From Cinclus cinclus (lineage: Eukaryota; Chordata; Aves; Passeriformes; Cinclidae), in contig NC_085047.1 in NCBI RefSeq assembly GCF_963662255.1, forward strand, positions 21,767,258 to 21,831,257: DNA of 64,000 bases, read 5' to 3'. The notes beneath the pieces were generated by a model. The model was not told the origin of the DNA. It did not search any database and saw only the letters and a program-made list of their open reading frames with translations. Each line of letters begins with the position of its first letter. Positions within the stretch are counted from its first letter, which is position 1. Of the stretch, positions 21,761 through 35,400 are shown piece by piece. A program made the position numbers and the translations under genes.

Positions 21761-24700
21761 TCCCCGCATATGGCTTGCCGCCAGAGCTCCTCCTACCCCC
21801 GTTCCAGCGGGGCAGGTACTAGCCGTCCCAGGGAACCTTCTCCGCACAGAGACCTCTGCCGGCTGTGCTGGGCTTGTTTGAGCTTTCGGCTGCTGTCCTC
21901 TACCGCTTTCTTCCCTTTCGCGAGATAAGAGCTTGAATCACTTTTATGGTTTAATAAAGCAGCACCTTTAGAAATATTAGATTAGCACCTCAGAAGAAAT
22001 ATTAAGACAATCAGGGGAAATAAAACTATCACATTCGAAGTAATTATCTAAAGTTTCGCCCAGTACTACTGTTCTTAGAGCTTTTCCAATCCTCTGAACT
22101 ATTTGCTGTTTTTCTTCTCAATCTATTCCTTTCTATCTACGTGATTTTCCTTTCCCTTTGCTCCACTCCTTGATCTCCATGACGTTGCTACCACTGCTAG
22201 GGCTTCCTACTTTATGCCTACGGTTTGTTCTCCAAACTGGCTGATGCCAGAGAGAACTCACACCAGGGGTCAGCCTCCCATCTGTGCAATTTCATATCCT
22301 GTCTCCTGGGCATCTGGATATAGAGTTGCTGTTCTCAGCCCCAGAACAGATTCCTCGTAGTGCGGAATTTTACTATTATCTATTACTATTACATATTTAT
22401 TACTATTTTACTACTGTAATCACCATAATCATACCTTAGCTACATACATAGCTACAAAGAGGATTTGGGAGGTAAGATTACTCAGTTGTCTGCAAAACAC
22501 AGCTAAATACTTTGGTCTTTATCTGGCATCAGTAGTTTGCTGCTTTCCGGCTATCATGTATGTCCAGCAAAATTTCCTTTCTATTGCTCTCCACATTTTC
22601 TTCTGTAGAAAATTTGTAAGGTTTATTAGGGAAAAAAAAAGCTATTGCCATCTATCTACCCTTTGGCTTGAAGCAAAACTCTACATATAAAGAATTAGTT
22701 CCTGTTAATATTGGCATCCATTTCAGCAACAGGCAAGGAACGGCTGATCTTCTCAAATAGCATGGTTAGAGTGAAATCAGCTGAAAAGAACGACTGATAA
22801 ACACATTGTCAGAGGTTCTGTATTACTTAGCAGAGCCTCTGTCCTGCTGGCATGTGGCCTAGGAGCAGGTAATAAAAACCTTGGAGTTCTTGGTGTGCCC
22901 TGCCTAGAGACAACAGCTCCCACAGCTTCCAGACTGCTCACAGGATCTCACAGGTGGGAAGCCTTGCTCTTTTCCAAAACAACAATCCTTAGGGTTGTGC
23001 CACTGGAGCTCAACTGCTGTTTCCAGCGGATCAGGATGTGTTACATCAGTTCAGCCCTTTTCCTTAAAAAAAGTACAGTGTCAGTCAGGCAACCTAATTT
23101 CTTCTCCAAAAGCTGGAGCAGAAGAAAATGCAAAATTTTGATTTAAGTATTCCATGTTTTCTCAGGATTTCAGTTTTGTTCTCAAAAGAACTCACCTTGT
23201 TTTATTTTCATGGAATATTTTCAGCCTTTGGGAACAAGATAGAATTTTATTCCCTGATATTTTACTTCTATCTTTTCTTTGTTAGCCTTCCTCCAAATTT
23301 TCCATCTCCCCACTCTACTAGAAAAAGTAGGGAAAGGTTAAACATGATTGGTAGTAAAAACCTCAACACTTCCAATATTTTTTTCTAAGATGGAAGACAT
23401 AAGCTGTGAAAAGTGGGGTTTCTTACACTTTCCTTAGTCTTACCTACTTCCTTCTTCTCTCAACTTCTGGCCTGCAGTGTATTGTGGAGGAATTAATAAA
23501 ATATATGTGCATGAAAACTTCTCCTAAAGTCTTGCCAAGTCATTTAGAGAAAATCTTCTGTAAATTAAAAACTTTAAAAATTGCACTCTTGTGAAGTTGC
23601 TGTTCAGAATGCTTCCTCAGCATGTGAGATCACTAAGATGGTACAAATATTTCAGAAACTATCCAGAAGGAGAGAATGAGAATTGTCTTTTGAGACAGAA
23701 TTGTCTTTTGCTGAGTACAGAAATGTGACAAACAGCAGCAACCATTTTCTTTTATTATTTTGACCATTGCAACTAATCTGGGGAAGTAGACTCCTTTAAC
23801 TAGTATCTATGTTGGAATGAAACAGCATTAGTGAGAACAAAACAAAAATGCAAATTATTTCTGAAATGCAAGATTAGTTTAGATCAAAGCCTATAGATTA
23901 TAGCTATATATTAGAACAGTAGACTGGATATAACTTTGAAGGCCTGTGTCTTCCACTTCCAACCTCCAGTTGATCCTTTGATAATCTTGGGGCTTTCAAC
24001 AGGAAACTCATAAATATTATGCAGTCATAAAGGGTCAATTTAAAACCCCTGTGTATGGGGGGAAAACACAGCATTGTAGTTCACTGGAACACAGCTGATA
24101 CAGAAGCCAGTCTAAAATCCAAGCTTCTGAAGCATAAGGACAAATAGCCATCTCACCAAAATATAGAAGTCATTAGGAGACAGGTTGCTATCAAAAGTCT
24201 CTGGCAGAAAATTTCCCTTCTGCTCTGCTCACCACACCTGGCTCTGCATTGCATCCAATGCAGACTGAAGCAGAGAGCTGTTAGAGATGAGGCATTCTGG
24301 GCTGAATTTGAGGAATTACTTGCCACAGGATGTCAGAATAACTCCTAGGCTAAGATGGGTCATGTTGTACAGCACTATACATTTCCATTATGGGTATAAC
24401 TGTTTAAAATATTTTGCAGTCAGCTACATGAGGAAAAAATGGAAAAGCCACTTAAGTCTGCTACAGACAGTGGAAAAATGTTCATGGAAGGTGCTAGAAG
24501 AAAGTACAATAGTGGTACAAAGAAAAAACAGCACTTAGAAGAAACATACTCTGTACTTTTATTAAACGAGGAATGAAACAGTCTGAATTACTTAGTGCTT
24601 TGTGTATGTAGGTCACAGTGGGCTTAACACAGTATTGCTTCCACTAGGAATGGTGTTACAGATGTGCCCAGGAACTCTGAGAATGATCCCACGGCCTGTT

Positions 24701-26403
24701 TTGGAGAGTGCTGTACAAACATTCAAGAAGATGGAGTCCCTACCTGGAGGAGATTGTAATTAAAACATGATTAAAGCACTGGGTGTAACAAACAAATGGA
24801 CAACAGGGCACAGTAATGATAGGAAAGTATAGGTGGATAAACTGTTTATGATGCAGAGCTAGCATGAATAAACACAGCAAGAAGAGGAATGTTTTAATCT
24901 GATTAAGAGGTGTAACTGACTCATACAAAACAGCAGTTGGTCCATACAGGACAGTGTTGCATCTCATTTCTGTGGTGCTTCATAGTAACATTGATAAACA
25001 GTCTTCCCTAGCACATATGTGGGCATGGGCAGGAGTCTTTATCTTCCTCTTTCAGGTATGTGCCAAAAAAATCTTCTCCTGTCATGAAAGACACCTCATG
25101 AGCGTAAGTGGTTGTGAAGCTGCAAACCATCCTTTTGTTCCTTAGCACCATCCTAAAATTCTTATCAACACATCAGTGTTCATGACCACTCCAGGGAGTG
25201 CTGGAGGATGCTCAAAAGACTGGTTATTTGTTAGAAGTCCTGACCACATTCCCATTTGATGCTTTTTCTGCAGAGTTCTGGCATTTCACTCAGGCATACT
25301 CTTGCCATGCACCCTCACAGACTTCTCTAATACAAGAAGAGCTGCAAAACGCAGATTCACCTTTGCATCTGTGCTGATGCAGAAACAGGATCTGCATTGG
25401 CTCTAAGATATGGGTAATATGCAGCTTTATGTCTCCACCATGATTTGCTATGTCAGTGGTGTGGAGGGAACCATCCAGTTTGCAGACTCCTGGGAACTTC
25501 AGTGAAGGTTAGTTGGCCCAGGTTCAGTGCAGGTATCCCTGCAGTGCAGGTGTTAGATTCAGAACCACCATCAGAAAAACTGGTAAAAATTGAGGTTACA
25601 TCTCTAAAACAGAGCAGAGGTGTCTGTACCCATCCACATGAGACTGTCTGCATGAACTTCAGACTGTGCAGGGCACTCTGTACAAACCTGTCTGTATACT
25701 GGACTACTGCATTAGTCTCTGAAGCAACTACTGTGGTGCTTCTGTCAGCATCTATTTCAGAGTTGCTCAACTCTCTTTACACATCTAACTCCATTCCAAT
25801 CCAAGTGCAGACACAACCAGTTTCAGTGTCCGTGTGAAGGAGCCACCATCTCTGGAAAGAAAATGGAAACACTTGGTTGTACCTAGTAAAGGTGCTTGTC
25901 AGTAAAGCATAAGGCTTCATGCACATCCATCCATGTGCTATTGTCAGCTGCAGATGGTCACCTTTGGACACCTGTAGCCTCTTGGAAGCTGGAATGAACA
26001 TTAGAGGGCAGCAACTCCATTGTGATGCTCTTTGAGGCTAAAAGCAGTTAACTTTGGACCTTTGGCTCAAAAGGCCAGTGTGAAGGCATCCATCCAGATT
26101 TGTGAAGAAACTACTTGCTCTATTACTCTGAACTCTGGCACCACATTTCTCCCTCAGCCCAAAAGAGCTTATGTTTTCTAACCTTCATGCTGTCACATGC
26201 ATCTTTAGTCTCTGAGAAAACTGCAGGAATTCCTGCCCTGATTGTGTTTTGGTTATATTATTTTGCAAATAATCTCAACATACACAGAATTTCATTCCGA
26301 AGTGCATAAAAGGCTGTGCAGGACTGAGTGCTTCAACTACAGATTTTCAAAAGCCTTGGCGAATTCAATCTAAGATGGCTACTTAATAAAATTAGAATAC
26401 TTT
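21761..26403. other. Intergenic DNA upstream of SLC19A2
   Basis: AT-rich, with no recognised gene. A stretch near 24640-24780 has the look of an old dispersed repeat but could not be assigned. No divergent gene from the CpG island is evident. Confidence 0.5.
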
Positions 26404-26982
26404 GTGTATGTGGTCCAGCTAGGATAGAGTTAATTTTCTTCACAGCACCCTGTATAATGCTGTGCTTTATTTTTTTTTTTTTGCTAAACTAGCACTGATA
26501 ACACATGTTGTTTTAGCTGTACTGGCAGTGTTTGCTCAGTGCCAAGGCCTTTTTCCCAACTGGCCTACCAGTGAGGGGGCTGGGGCTGCACAAGGGACTG
26601 GGAGAGGACACAGCTGAGTCAGGGAATGTAATATCCCAGACCTTGTGACATTGTGCTCAGCAAGAAATGCAGGGGGAAAGAAGTACGAAGGGGGAACATT
26701 CAGAATTAGGGTCTTTGCCTTCCCAAGTAACTGTCACGTGTGTCAAGGCCCTGCTTGCCTGGAAGCAGCTGAACATGTGCCTGTTGATGAGAAGTGGCAA
26801 ATGAATTCCTTATTTTGCTTTTCTTGCATGTGCAGCTTTGATTTGTTTATTAAACTGCTTTTATATCAACCCACAAGTTTCCTTTCTTTTGCTCTTCCAA
26901 GCCTCATCCCCCAGCCTGCCAGGGGAAAGCCATCAGGTGACTGAGTGAGGACTAAACTGCCAGCTGGGGCCAACCTACTGCA
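26404..26982 (+). repeat. 5' LTR of the decayed ERV-L element
   Basis: Begins TGTGTATGTGGTCCAGCTAG, contains AGAGTTAATTTTCTTC and later TATTAAACTGC and ATCAACCCACAAG, and ends CCTACTGCA. These blocks are typical of a widespread avian ERV-L LTR. The 579-base length agrees with the 577-base copy at 53685. Confidence 0.72.
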
Positions 26983-26990
26983 GTCCTTTT

Positions 26991-27008
26991 TGGTGTGCAA
27001 TATGGGGC
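26991..27008 (+). other. Degenerate lysine-type primer-binding site
   Basis: TGGTGTGCAATATGGGGC lies eight bases after the LTR end. It matches the lysine-type primer site pattern with a few substitutions. Confidence 0.55.
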
Positions 27009-27317
27009 AAGAGAATTTTGAGATAACACCCCTGATCAGAGTGCGCTAGGTAGAAATTATAGCTGTTACTGGCAGGGGTTCGTGCTTCTTGCCTTACTGT
27101 ACATTAGAGTCTGGCACATTAGTGACTGGTTTGAACTTCCACTGTTTAGTGTAGCACTCTGCTGTGCAAGGGAATATTTTGTTACCAGCAATGGCCACAC
27201 GTCTGGGCTGGCACAGGGACCAGACATCCCTGCTCTACTGGGCAGGCTGAAACACCCCGGAAATGCGGTTAATTCCCATCATAGTGGCTCATAGGGTGCT
27301 GCAGCTTAGATTTGTGA

Positions 27318-27505
27318 CTAGGACAGTGTTAACAACACAAGGTTGTTTTAGGTGACACTTAACAGTGTTCACATAGTGTCAAGGCCTTTGTTTACCTGTC
27401 TGGCCTGTCACTGAGTAGGCTGGGCACAGACAAGGGGCTGGGGAAGAAATGCAGGCAGGACAGCTGACCCCAGCTAATCAAAGTACTGTTCATTAGTACG
27501 CAGAA
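27318..27505 (+). repeat. Truncated second LTR copy
   Basis: GTTGTTTTAG, GTGTCAAGGCCTTTG and GGACAGCTGACCCCAGCTAA line up with the middle of the LTR at 26404-26982. Both ends are missing. Confidence 0.6.
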
Positions 27506-27928
27506 GCAGAATATTCAACTTGTAAAACTGATGCAGATGTACTGAGTCATGCTCCAGCAATCAGTATTGCATTTACATAACTTTACATACTTACACGTGT
27601 GTGTACATATATATATTTATATAAAGAGCTAATTACTTATTTAGAACATTAAAGATAAATGCCTATTAAAAATAAATTATTTCAGTTATCACATAAAAAC
27701 CTGGCTCTGCTGAAGTTTGAAAGCATTTATTGACTATTTTCCAGGGTAAAACCTCACTCCAAGGTCTACGTTTCTTTCTCTTTTTATCAGTGAATATTCT
27801 AATATTAATTCTAATTAGCCCTGAAAATTTTATTTTCCTGTTGCAGAATTTCACTGTTACCAAAGCTACTACTGTAGAGGAAAATTTACAAAATAAAAAG
27901 TTGATGCCTTTCATGCTACAATATCAGC

Positions 27929-27934
27929 TTTATT
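27929..27934 (-). terminator. Candidate poly(A) signal (AATAAA) of F5
   Basis: TTTATT on the plus strand, the first AATAAA on the minus strand after the F5 stop, about 1.3 kb downstream. Position only; no transcript evidence. Confidence 0.25.
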
Positions 27935-28524
27935 TTCCAGTGGAAAATTACAAGAGTTTGTGACATAGTAAAAAAAAAAAAATAATACATTTGTTTAGTT
28001 TTTACACATTTTTTCACTCCTGTTCTATACCTTCTCTTTAAAATGCATGTTCTGTAAGAGAAAGAAATTAAAAACTACTGAAATAAAACTGGCTAACACC
28101 ATCCAAGCAAAGACAAACTACTTTAAAAATCCAGCCTGCTGAATGGTACCTAGTGTGATAAGTGAAGCTGCATATAAACAACTTACAGGATAGAAGCCCA
28201 GAACACTACTGAAAGCTTAGCTAAAATTCTTCTGGAATAATGAGATCATGACTGTGTATCTATTTTCAGATGTACTTATCCTGGGAAAATCCATGTAAAA
28301 TCTATGCACAAGAGTATTTCCATTAGTGAGAACATTGTTAAATTGTAAGATACAGATGTTTCTGTTACTCAGTTTCCTCTAATCCTCTTCTGCCACCCCC
28401 AGGCTGTACTGTCACTACACAGCTGCTGTTCTCAAAGCTTTCCTCATCAAGGGAGCTCCCTGTCCTAACAGTCTAAAAGTGTATATGGCACTCAGCATCA
28501 GGAGTTCTGAATTCCCATTTTGGT

Positions 28525-28580
28525 TCTCCCATTGCTGTTCCATGATCTGACAGGTTAAGTCACTTCCTTTCTAATTTCTG
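28525..28580 (+). repeat. MIR-like ancient SINE remnant
   Basis: GGTTAAGTCACTTCCTTTC followed by TCTGGGATGG recalls the MIR 3' half. Short and diverged. Confidence 0.3.
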
Positions 28581-29249
28581 GGATGGAAAGGCACTGCTGA
28601 CCCCCTTTTCCCTTAATTATGTAAAATCCACATCATTCAGGTGTTCTGGGTATGCAAGAACCAAACCAAAAATGCCAACACACATTCTCTGAGAAGGGGT
28701 TGCACATATCTCAATGTTGAGACATGTCCTGCCTCTACCACAGTGTAGGTGAAAGACATGTGGAGGAGAGGCCACCCCTACAATCATTTCCCACCAAGGC
28801 ACTGCTGGAATGCTGCACCACAGCTCCAGATCAGCACTGGTTTCCCCTCTCAGCCTTATGTATGGAGAACATCCACCTACTATAGCTTTCTATTCCTCAT
28901 CTTGCTGCAAAAGCATTAAAAAATGGAGATAATCAGGGCTCAGGATCAAGGCCACAGTCTGCAATCCTAGGGATTTAGGACTTAAAATTAAGTAAAAAGT
29001 AAGCTAGAATACTGGTTATAATGAAGAAGTGATAATACTAACCAAAAGGGACTACTGTTTCTTCCTAGAGCTCCAAAGCTGTTTTCTAAAGTGTGTATTT
29101 GTAGATATATTCACAGCCAGAGAAATCTCTCAACCCTGCTGGTAAAACATTATGTTTCTCTGATGAAGCACACATCCAAACTACTAAGCAAAAACTGTTT
29201 TTAGGGTTTCCTAACAAACATGTTGTTCTGCATGATGACTGCTGGCAGG

Positions 29250-29438
29250 TTAAAAGCTCCCAGACTCATCAGTCTTTTTCACAGCCAGACCCACACCAAA
29301 TTCACAGCCATAGAGTTCTACCCGAAGGGCAATCCCACGGTACCATGTTTTTGGAACAATGCGGATAAACCTGGACAGGATAGGTGGGTTAAAAAAATTC
29401 TTGACGTGCCCATTGCTGTTTGCATTACCCAAGAAAAC
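29250..29438 (-). CDS. F5: F5 exon 25 (C2 end, stop)
   Basis: 62 codons plus TAA (29250-29252). Acceptor TTGCAG. Encodes [20 protein letters not shown] and [12 protein letters not shown], then about 14 extra residues ending DESGSF. Confidence 0.92.
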   Translation of the reverse strand, partial: VFLGNANSNGHVKNFFNPPILSRFIRIVPKTWYRGIALRVELYGCEFGVGLAVKKTDESGSF

Positions 29439-32400
29439 CTGCAAATACACAAACACAATTAGTTAAAAGGTGGCACTTGAAAAAAAACATGCATTTTCTC
29501 TTTACAACAGTTCCAAACTGTTGCATTAGTCACACCCAGAGTAGATGGGTCATCTCTGGTTCTAAACAAGACCACAACAAGTTTCTTCCTAATGTACTGG
29601 GTTAAAAGTAGTTTGGGCCAGCAATAGCTGAGTCTGAATGGATTAAGTAACCTCTGTTTCTATCCACACCAGAAAATTTGCCATTCTAATTTCGAATGGA
29701 CCAAACCCTCAAACTTCCCTTGTTTTACCACTGCTAATAGTCCTTGTGGGTTAGGTTGGTGTCAGGTAATACAGGAAAAAACACAAAGTACTGTGTCTGC
29801 TCTGTGGGTACCTGAAGTTCCCCAGCTCTGCTATAGCAATACTGCTCACTAACATTAATTTCACTTAAAAAATCAGGGCAGAAATAAAAAAATCTAAAAG
29901 AGGCCCTGGGGAATCCACTGTTCACTCAAATTAAATGTCCTTGTGCATTCAAACTAAATGTCCTCCTTTAAAAACAGTGTCAGATCTTTTTGTCACAATG
30001 TTGGCTGCATGCTCTGGAGATACAGCATTTGCTCATTTTATTAATTATGATCACTAAGATCAGATGACGTTATCTGCAGTAACCCCAGCTCCCTAGCACT
30101 TTACAGCCCAGTGAGAATATCAGTTTGGCTGGGCATTCTGCCTTTGAGCCTTGACTGTGTCCAGCACCTAAAACCAAGCAACAATTCAATTGCTTGGGCT
30201 GACAGTGATACCTTTGGCACTGAGCTTGAACCCTCTGTGTAGGATTTCCACTTGGAGCCTTCATTGCTGTACAGAAGAACATAGGTTTTCACAAAATTTT
30301 CAGCTGACATGGACGTGACCCCCTGTGTAGCAATAGCAGTGATCTTCTTAACTGTGAGGAGATCAATTTGCAGCCACTGTTGGTTGTTGTTCAACTACAG
30401 TTGATATAAAAGTTTGTGTATTAGCAAATGTGTCTATGCCTGTATTCGCTTAAGTAAAAAATCTTGTTTACAGGTAGTTAAAACTATCAAAATTCATGAA
30501 AACTGCACCAAAGAAGTCCAGAAGAGTAAAGCTGAAGCAAGTCACAAGCATTTTTAGTGACCTATATAATTAACTTCATCACTGCAAGTAGTGTATTTTG
30601 AGTTTTAAGATTTACATTTTAATTTCCAATACATAATGAAATATAACAGATTTACCTCCAGTATTAAAACATAACACTAATGCCAAATGCTTATACAAGA
30701 GAGCAGCTTTCAGCAAATCTCAAGGTGCTTTGTGAAGAAGTGCAGCTTCATTTCAAACATGCAGAAGCTCACATGCCTTGTTGAAGGTCACCCACCTCCA
30801 GATCCATTGGGCTGCACTGTCTATAAGCCAACCCAGAATGGGTTTCTTTAACCTCTTTGAGACAAATATTCAAGTTGCACTCATCTCTTGAAATGAAACA
30901 GAACTTCCCACAGGGAAGTTCTGCAAACTGTGGCCCAGAGGAGACCAACCAGCTCTCAAAGTATGTGACTGCAACTGCCAGAAGCTCAACAAGTTTTCTG
31001 CTGAAGAGTTGAGTGGTGCTCTTCCCAAAGGATGGTTATGAAGTGACCCTATCACACTCAGCACTGGACAGAGCATGCAGGAAGCATGAATTTATTAACC
31101 AGCTGTCCCTGCTACATTCCATGCTTTTGTTTTGTTACCTTGGCTCGCCAGGCATTCATCTTTCCATTCTGATTGAGACGGGCAAGTGAAGCATCCCATG
31201 TGTTAAACCAGGAAGTCTTAGTAGATGAGGCTGTTATCTGGGTATTCTTGATCTCGCCACTTTCCATTCCAAGTGGTAAAGAGCAACCTGTTGAAAGAAG
31301 CACTCTGTTTTCTCCAGTACACCCAAGCAGCCACAGTGAAAGCAACAATGGAGAAGACCCATAGTTTTAGCTTCATTTAAAGTATTAGATAAAAAAAAAT
31401 GTCACAATGGAACCACCAGCACTTGACCAATTCTTACCATCTACTTCACAGCCCAGAAGCTCCATGCGAAGAGTAGGCCTGTTGTAGGCCTCAGTGGGAT
31501 AGAGTCTGATGTACCTAGCAATAATAGGGGGATCAATGATGTTCTCTTTTATGTCATAGGCATTGGAATTACCTTCGAAAATCTGTTTAAAGAAAAAAAA
31601 AGAAAAAACCACAAATACTTTATTTAATGCAAACACAAGCTTGGATGCTGAAAGCCTTCTCTGTTACAAATGTAGCCTTTTATACTATAGGCCCTTAGCC
31701 CCATCCACAGTGATAGCACACCCTTGCTGCAGGGCCACCTGAAATATCTCGTGGTCCCATATTAGCATATTTGGAAGTGTTTGAAGGTCAGCTTAAATAA
31801 GCAACATTTTTTTATGTAACTCTCTAAGAATACATGAGCAAAGAGGCAAAAGGAGAGGTAAAAGAACAGGCTTTCAATTTGGGAGTTGTACCACAGAAAC
31901 CTCAGTGTAAATTGAAGGGAGCTGTAATAGGTAGGGCTAGAGGAGCTGGGCATATGATGAACCTCTTTCAGTGTACAACCACACTCACCACACAGGCCTT
32001 CTGCAGGCAAATCAGACAGTTCAGCATTCAACTACTGGGAAGATCAAAAGAAGGGATGAGAAGAAGAATCTAATCCCAAATGAGGTAAGCATCTGATTTT
32101 TAGTTCAGCTTCCTCCTTCCTTCAAAAAAAGCTGCTATGGGCATAGGAAATAGTAGGGAGAGATGCCTGTGAGAAAGCCAGACTCCACACAGTCAAGGTG
32201 ACAAGGCCAATCCAAACCCCAGCCCAGTTAGCTCCTCACCATACAATTTGTCTACTAGTCTAAATTTCATTAGTTTGGTAAATGTCCTTTGGGGCTTCAA
32301 GCTGTACCTATTAAGGCTCTAAAGGCCATAATTTTTTTCCACTCTCTTAACATTAAACAAGACTCACTCTAGGTTGTTGCAACCCCCATGGCACAGACAG

Positions 32401-35400
32401 ACCTTTCCTGTTGGCGAGTTGTCTCCTTTGAAGGTGTTCCATGTCCGTTTGTCTTTGCTGTAAACAAGAAAATACTTCTGGATGTACAAGGACTTAAACA
32501 CCTGCTTGGCTCCCTGTGTTTGTATCCCAGTGAGCAAAACTTGTCTTCGAAAGTCCACCTACAAACAGCAAAGAGTGTTTATAAAGTCAATAACTCACAG
32601 CAAAACCCATCTAATTCTTTGGCATTTATACAGCAGCTTTGAGCCCTGCATTTTAACATGCACAACACTAACATTCTCTAAAGGAATAATAGATACTAGA
32701 GTCCAAATTAATGTTCTCTTATTTCATTCAAGTATTTGCATGTGCATTTAATTTCACAGGCCATTTTACAGAGTTCAGCACTTCAGGCACTTCAAAAGTT
32801 CCTGTGTGTTTGTGGTAGGCACAACTCCCTCCACACCATTTTACAGATAGGTCAAAGGAGCACAGAGAAATTAAAGGCTCACACTTTTAGAAGCCACCTC
32901 TAATTTTGGATACCTAGGCTGCAGAAAGGCATATGACATTCTGAAGAGCTGAAAAGCCACCATTCCAGCTGATATCACATCTAAGCACTTAGCAAAAACA
33001 AGTCTGGAAGGTGTGCCTAGGAGCAGTGAAACTCATTCTTTGGGACATGCCCTCCACACCTCTGTATGCTTCCCTGCAGCAACCTCAACTTTTCACTACC
33101 ACAGCCCCCTGTTAAATTATTTCTCTTCCCAATGGTATTTCCAGTTCCACATCAGATCTCCCAACCCTCTCCCCCTACTTCACTTTCACTAACTTGCTAG
33201 GATGTCAAATGCTAGCAAGCCAAACATCAAAACACCTGCTGAACTTGAGTCTTTCTTGTCTTCCAACCAATTTTAATGAGATTTAAAAGAAATCAAATAT
33301 TCTCCCCAAATTTGGTTGAAACTAGCTATGTAGCACAAAAGTCACTGTGACGGAAATAAAACAGAGAAGTGAGGTGACTGAATGATATAGTGCTTTAAGT
33401 CATCATTATAAGCTTAGCTTCCCTGTGAAGACAACTGAGCTTTGTCAAGAGGGACAGGAGCATACAAACCAAGCGAAAAACGATCTGAAGCAAGGATTGA
33501 GGATATTACATTTCAAATGATTACTCAACAAACACATACATACAAATATGTACTGTTAGGCAGACAAAGGAAAACTACATTTGCCTAAAAAAATCTAAAT
33601 TGTGAAGGCCACTGTCCAGTCAATGACCCTCAACAGCAGCAGAGATTGGGTTACCCTAGGGAAGAAACAATGGCATCACCAATCTTGCCACATCTTTTCA
33701 GTTTCCCCCTGCAGTGTTCTCAGTGACAAGAGCAGCTTGACCTTCTAAAATAAGCTATAGGAAAATAACTTAATGGTGTTGTACCTTACCTGGATCCAAG
33801 GGAGTTCTTCCTCCACTGTAGTACTCCAAGCATTATATGTTCCATAATTATTTAATCGGGCTAACTTAGGTTCCCAATAGTCTACAGAGAAAATATAAAT
33901 AAAGCAAGAATTCTAAGAGGCATTGAAAAGACATAAACTGGGGCTGTAATTAGCTTTGAGTGCTCCATTTCCCACCCCCAACCCAAAGGATACAATAAAA
34001 AAAACAAAAAAAAAACAAGTACAAACAAGAGACTCTAAAACTATAATCAAGGAAATTATGGGCATGGTCAGCAACTGAAAGTCATCTGTACCCTGAAAAA
34101 GTTTAGAGTTCACAAAACAACAAAAACAACAGTATTTCATGTCTGCTAACTTGGAACAGAGCCTAGAGTTTGCTGAACAAGTTTTGTCCCCCAGCAGGAT
34201 CAGACAAAATGTACTCTACATTCACGGAAGAGAGCTCCCCTCTGCATGACAAGTCTTCCAAGTTAAAAACTGGTATAGACTATATATTACAAAACAGCTT
34301 TCAAGCCTCTATAACACTCTATGAGGAAATGAAGAAGGAAAATCAAATCCACAGAAAATTAAGTTTTACAAAGTAATTAATTTATTTTTTATTAAGAAAA
34401 TAAGTTTTACAAAGTAATTAATTTATTTTTATTTCAAGGGAAAGGATGGACATTCCTGCATGTGTGTGTAACCTATACACCTTGATTTGACACTATGTAA
34501 AATTCGAAGAAAATTCTCTATGTAATGATCCCACTTTTCTACCACAGAGAAAAGTGACAAATTAACTTGACTCTGCAATTGCTCTGCATGCCAGGGTTCC
34601 CAAGTCTTTCATAACAGATATATTTTGTCCTTTCACATCTCATACCATCATCACATGCAAATCCCAAAAGCTTTTTGAGTGCTTGGTCTTCATTTTCAAG
34701 CAGGGAATCCAAGGACAAAAAGAAAGCTGGATTTCTTCCTGATCATCCAGCAGGCCACAGATAGAGCACTCCCTGACTCCCAAGCTCGTCATACTGATAG
34801 CAGACCTGTGACACTTAAGATACAATGACAATGGCTGCCCTAACAGTCTCTGCTTGCAGCACTGGAGAGACTTTTAGTCTGACAGCTGATTCACTGTTGA
34901 ACTGATCTTGAAAGACATCGGAGATGCCAAAAGAAGACAGAACTGCAACACTTTGCTTGGGGTGTTCAGGAGCATGCATGAAACTTTTCAAGGATAAACT
35001 CACCTATGTGATGTGAAGCATCAATCTGTGAATCGAGAATAACTCCACTTGCCAGGCCCATTGGAATCCTGCACTCTGAAGGGGGCATAGTAAATTTGTT
35101 GTTAAAGAAAATTAGGGCTATTGCAATATATATTCTCATGAAATCTAAAACAACATCACTCAGAAAAAATTCCTAATAATTCTATAAGAGCACTCTCTTC
35201 CCAGAGAAATCTAAATGATTCTCTGCAATTTCTCTCAACAGATTAACCCACTGTTCACTGTAGGGAAGCCTCAAATTCAAAGCTAGCATGCTAAAGGAAT
35301 AAAGGTAGTGTGCTAAATAATTCAAAGCTAGCATTGCTGGAAGCTAATTTTTTTTCTTCCACAACAAATTTATAGTAACCACTCTACCATGTCCTTCCAA

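Larger units (their letters stand above)
26404..27505 (+). mobile_element. Decayed ERV-L-type element: LTR, primer site, internal remnant, truncated LTR
   Basis: A 5' LTR (26404-26982) is followed by a primer-binding-like site and about 300 bases of unreadable internal DNA. A second copy of the LTR middle part (about 27318-27505) follows in the same orientation. Most of the interior, including gag and pol, is deleted. The LTR family differs from that of the provirus at 579-7363 but is shared with the solo LTR at 53685-54261. Confidence 0.7.
27506..29249. other. Intergenic DNA and probable F5 3'UTR
   Basis: AT-rich, no gene recognised. The part next to 29249 is presumably F5 3'UTR. A MIR-like piece lies at 28525-28580. 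Confidence 0.5.

Noticed and set aside
20601..21881. Long overlapping frames on both strands at the GC-rich SLC19A2 5' end
   Set aside because: They arise from high GC and few stops; only the frame MADSHGG with a proper donor and family match is coding.
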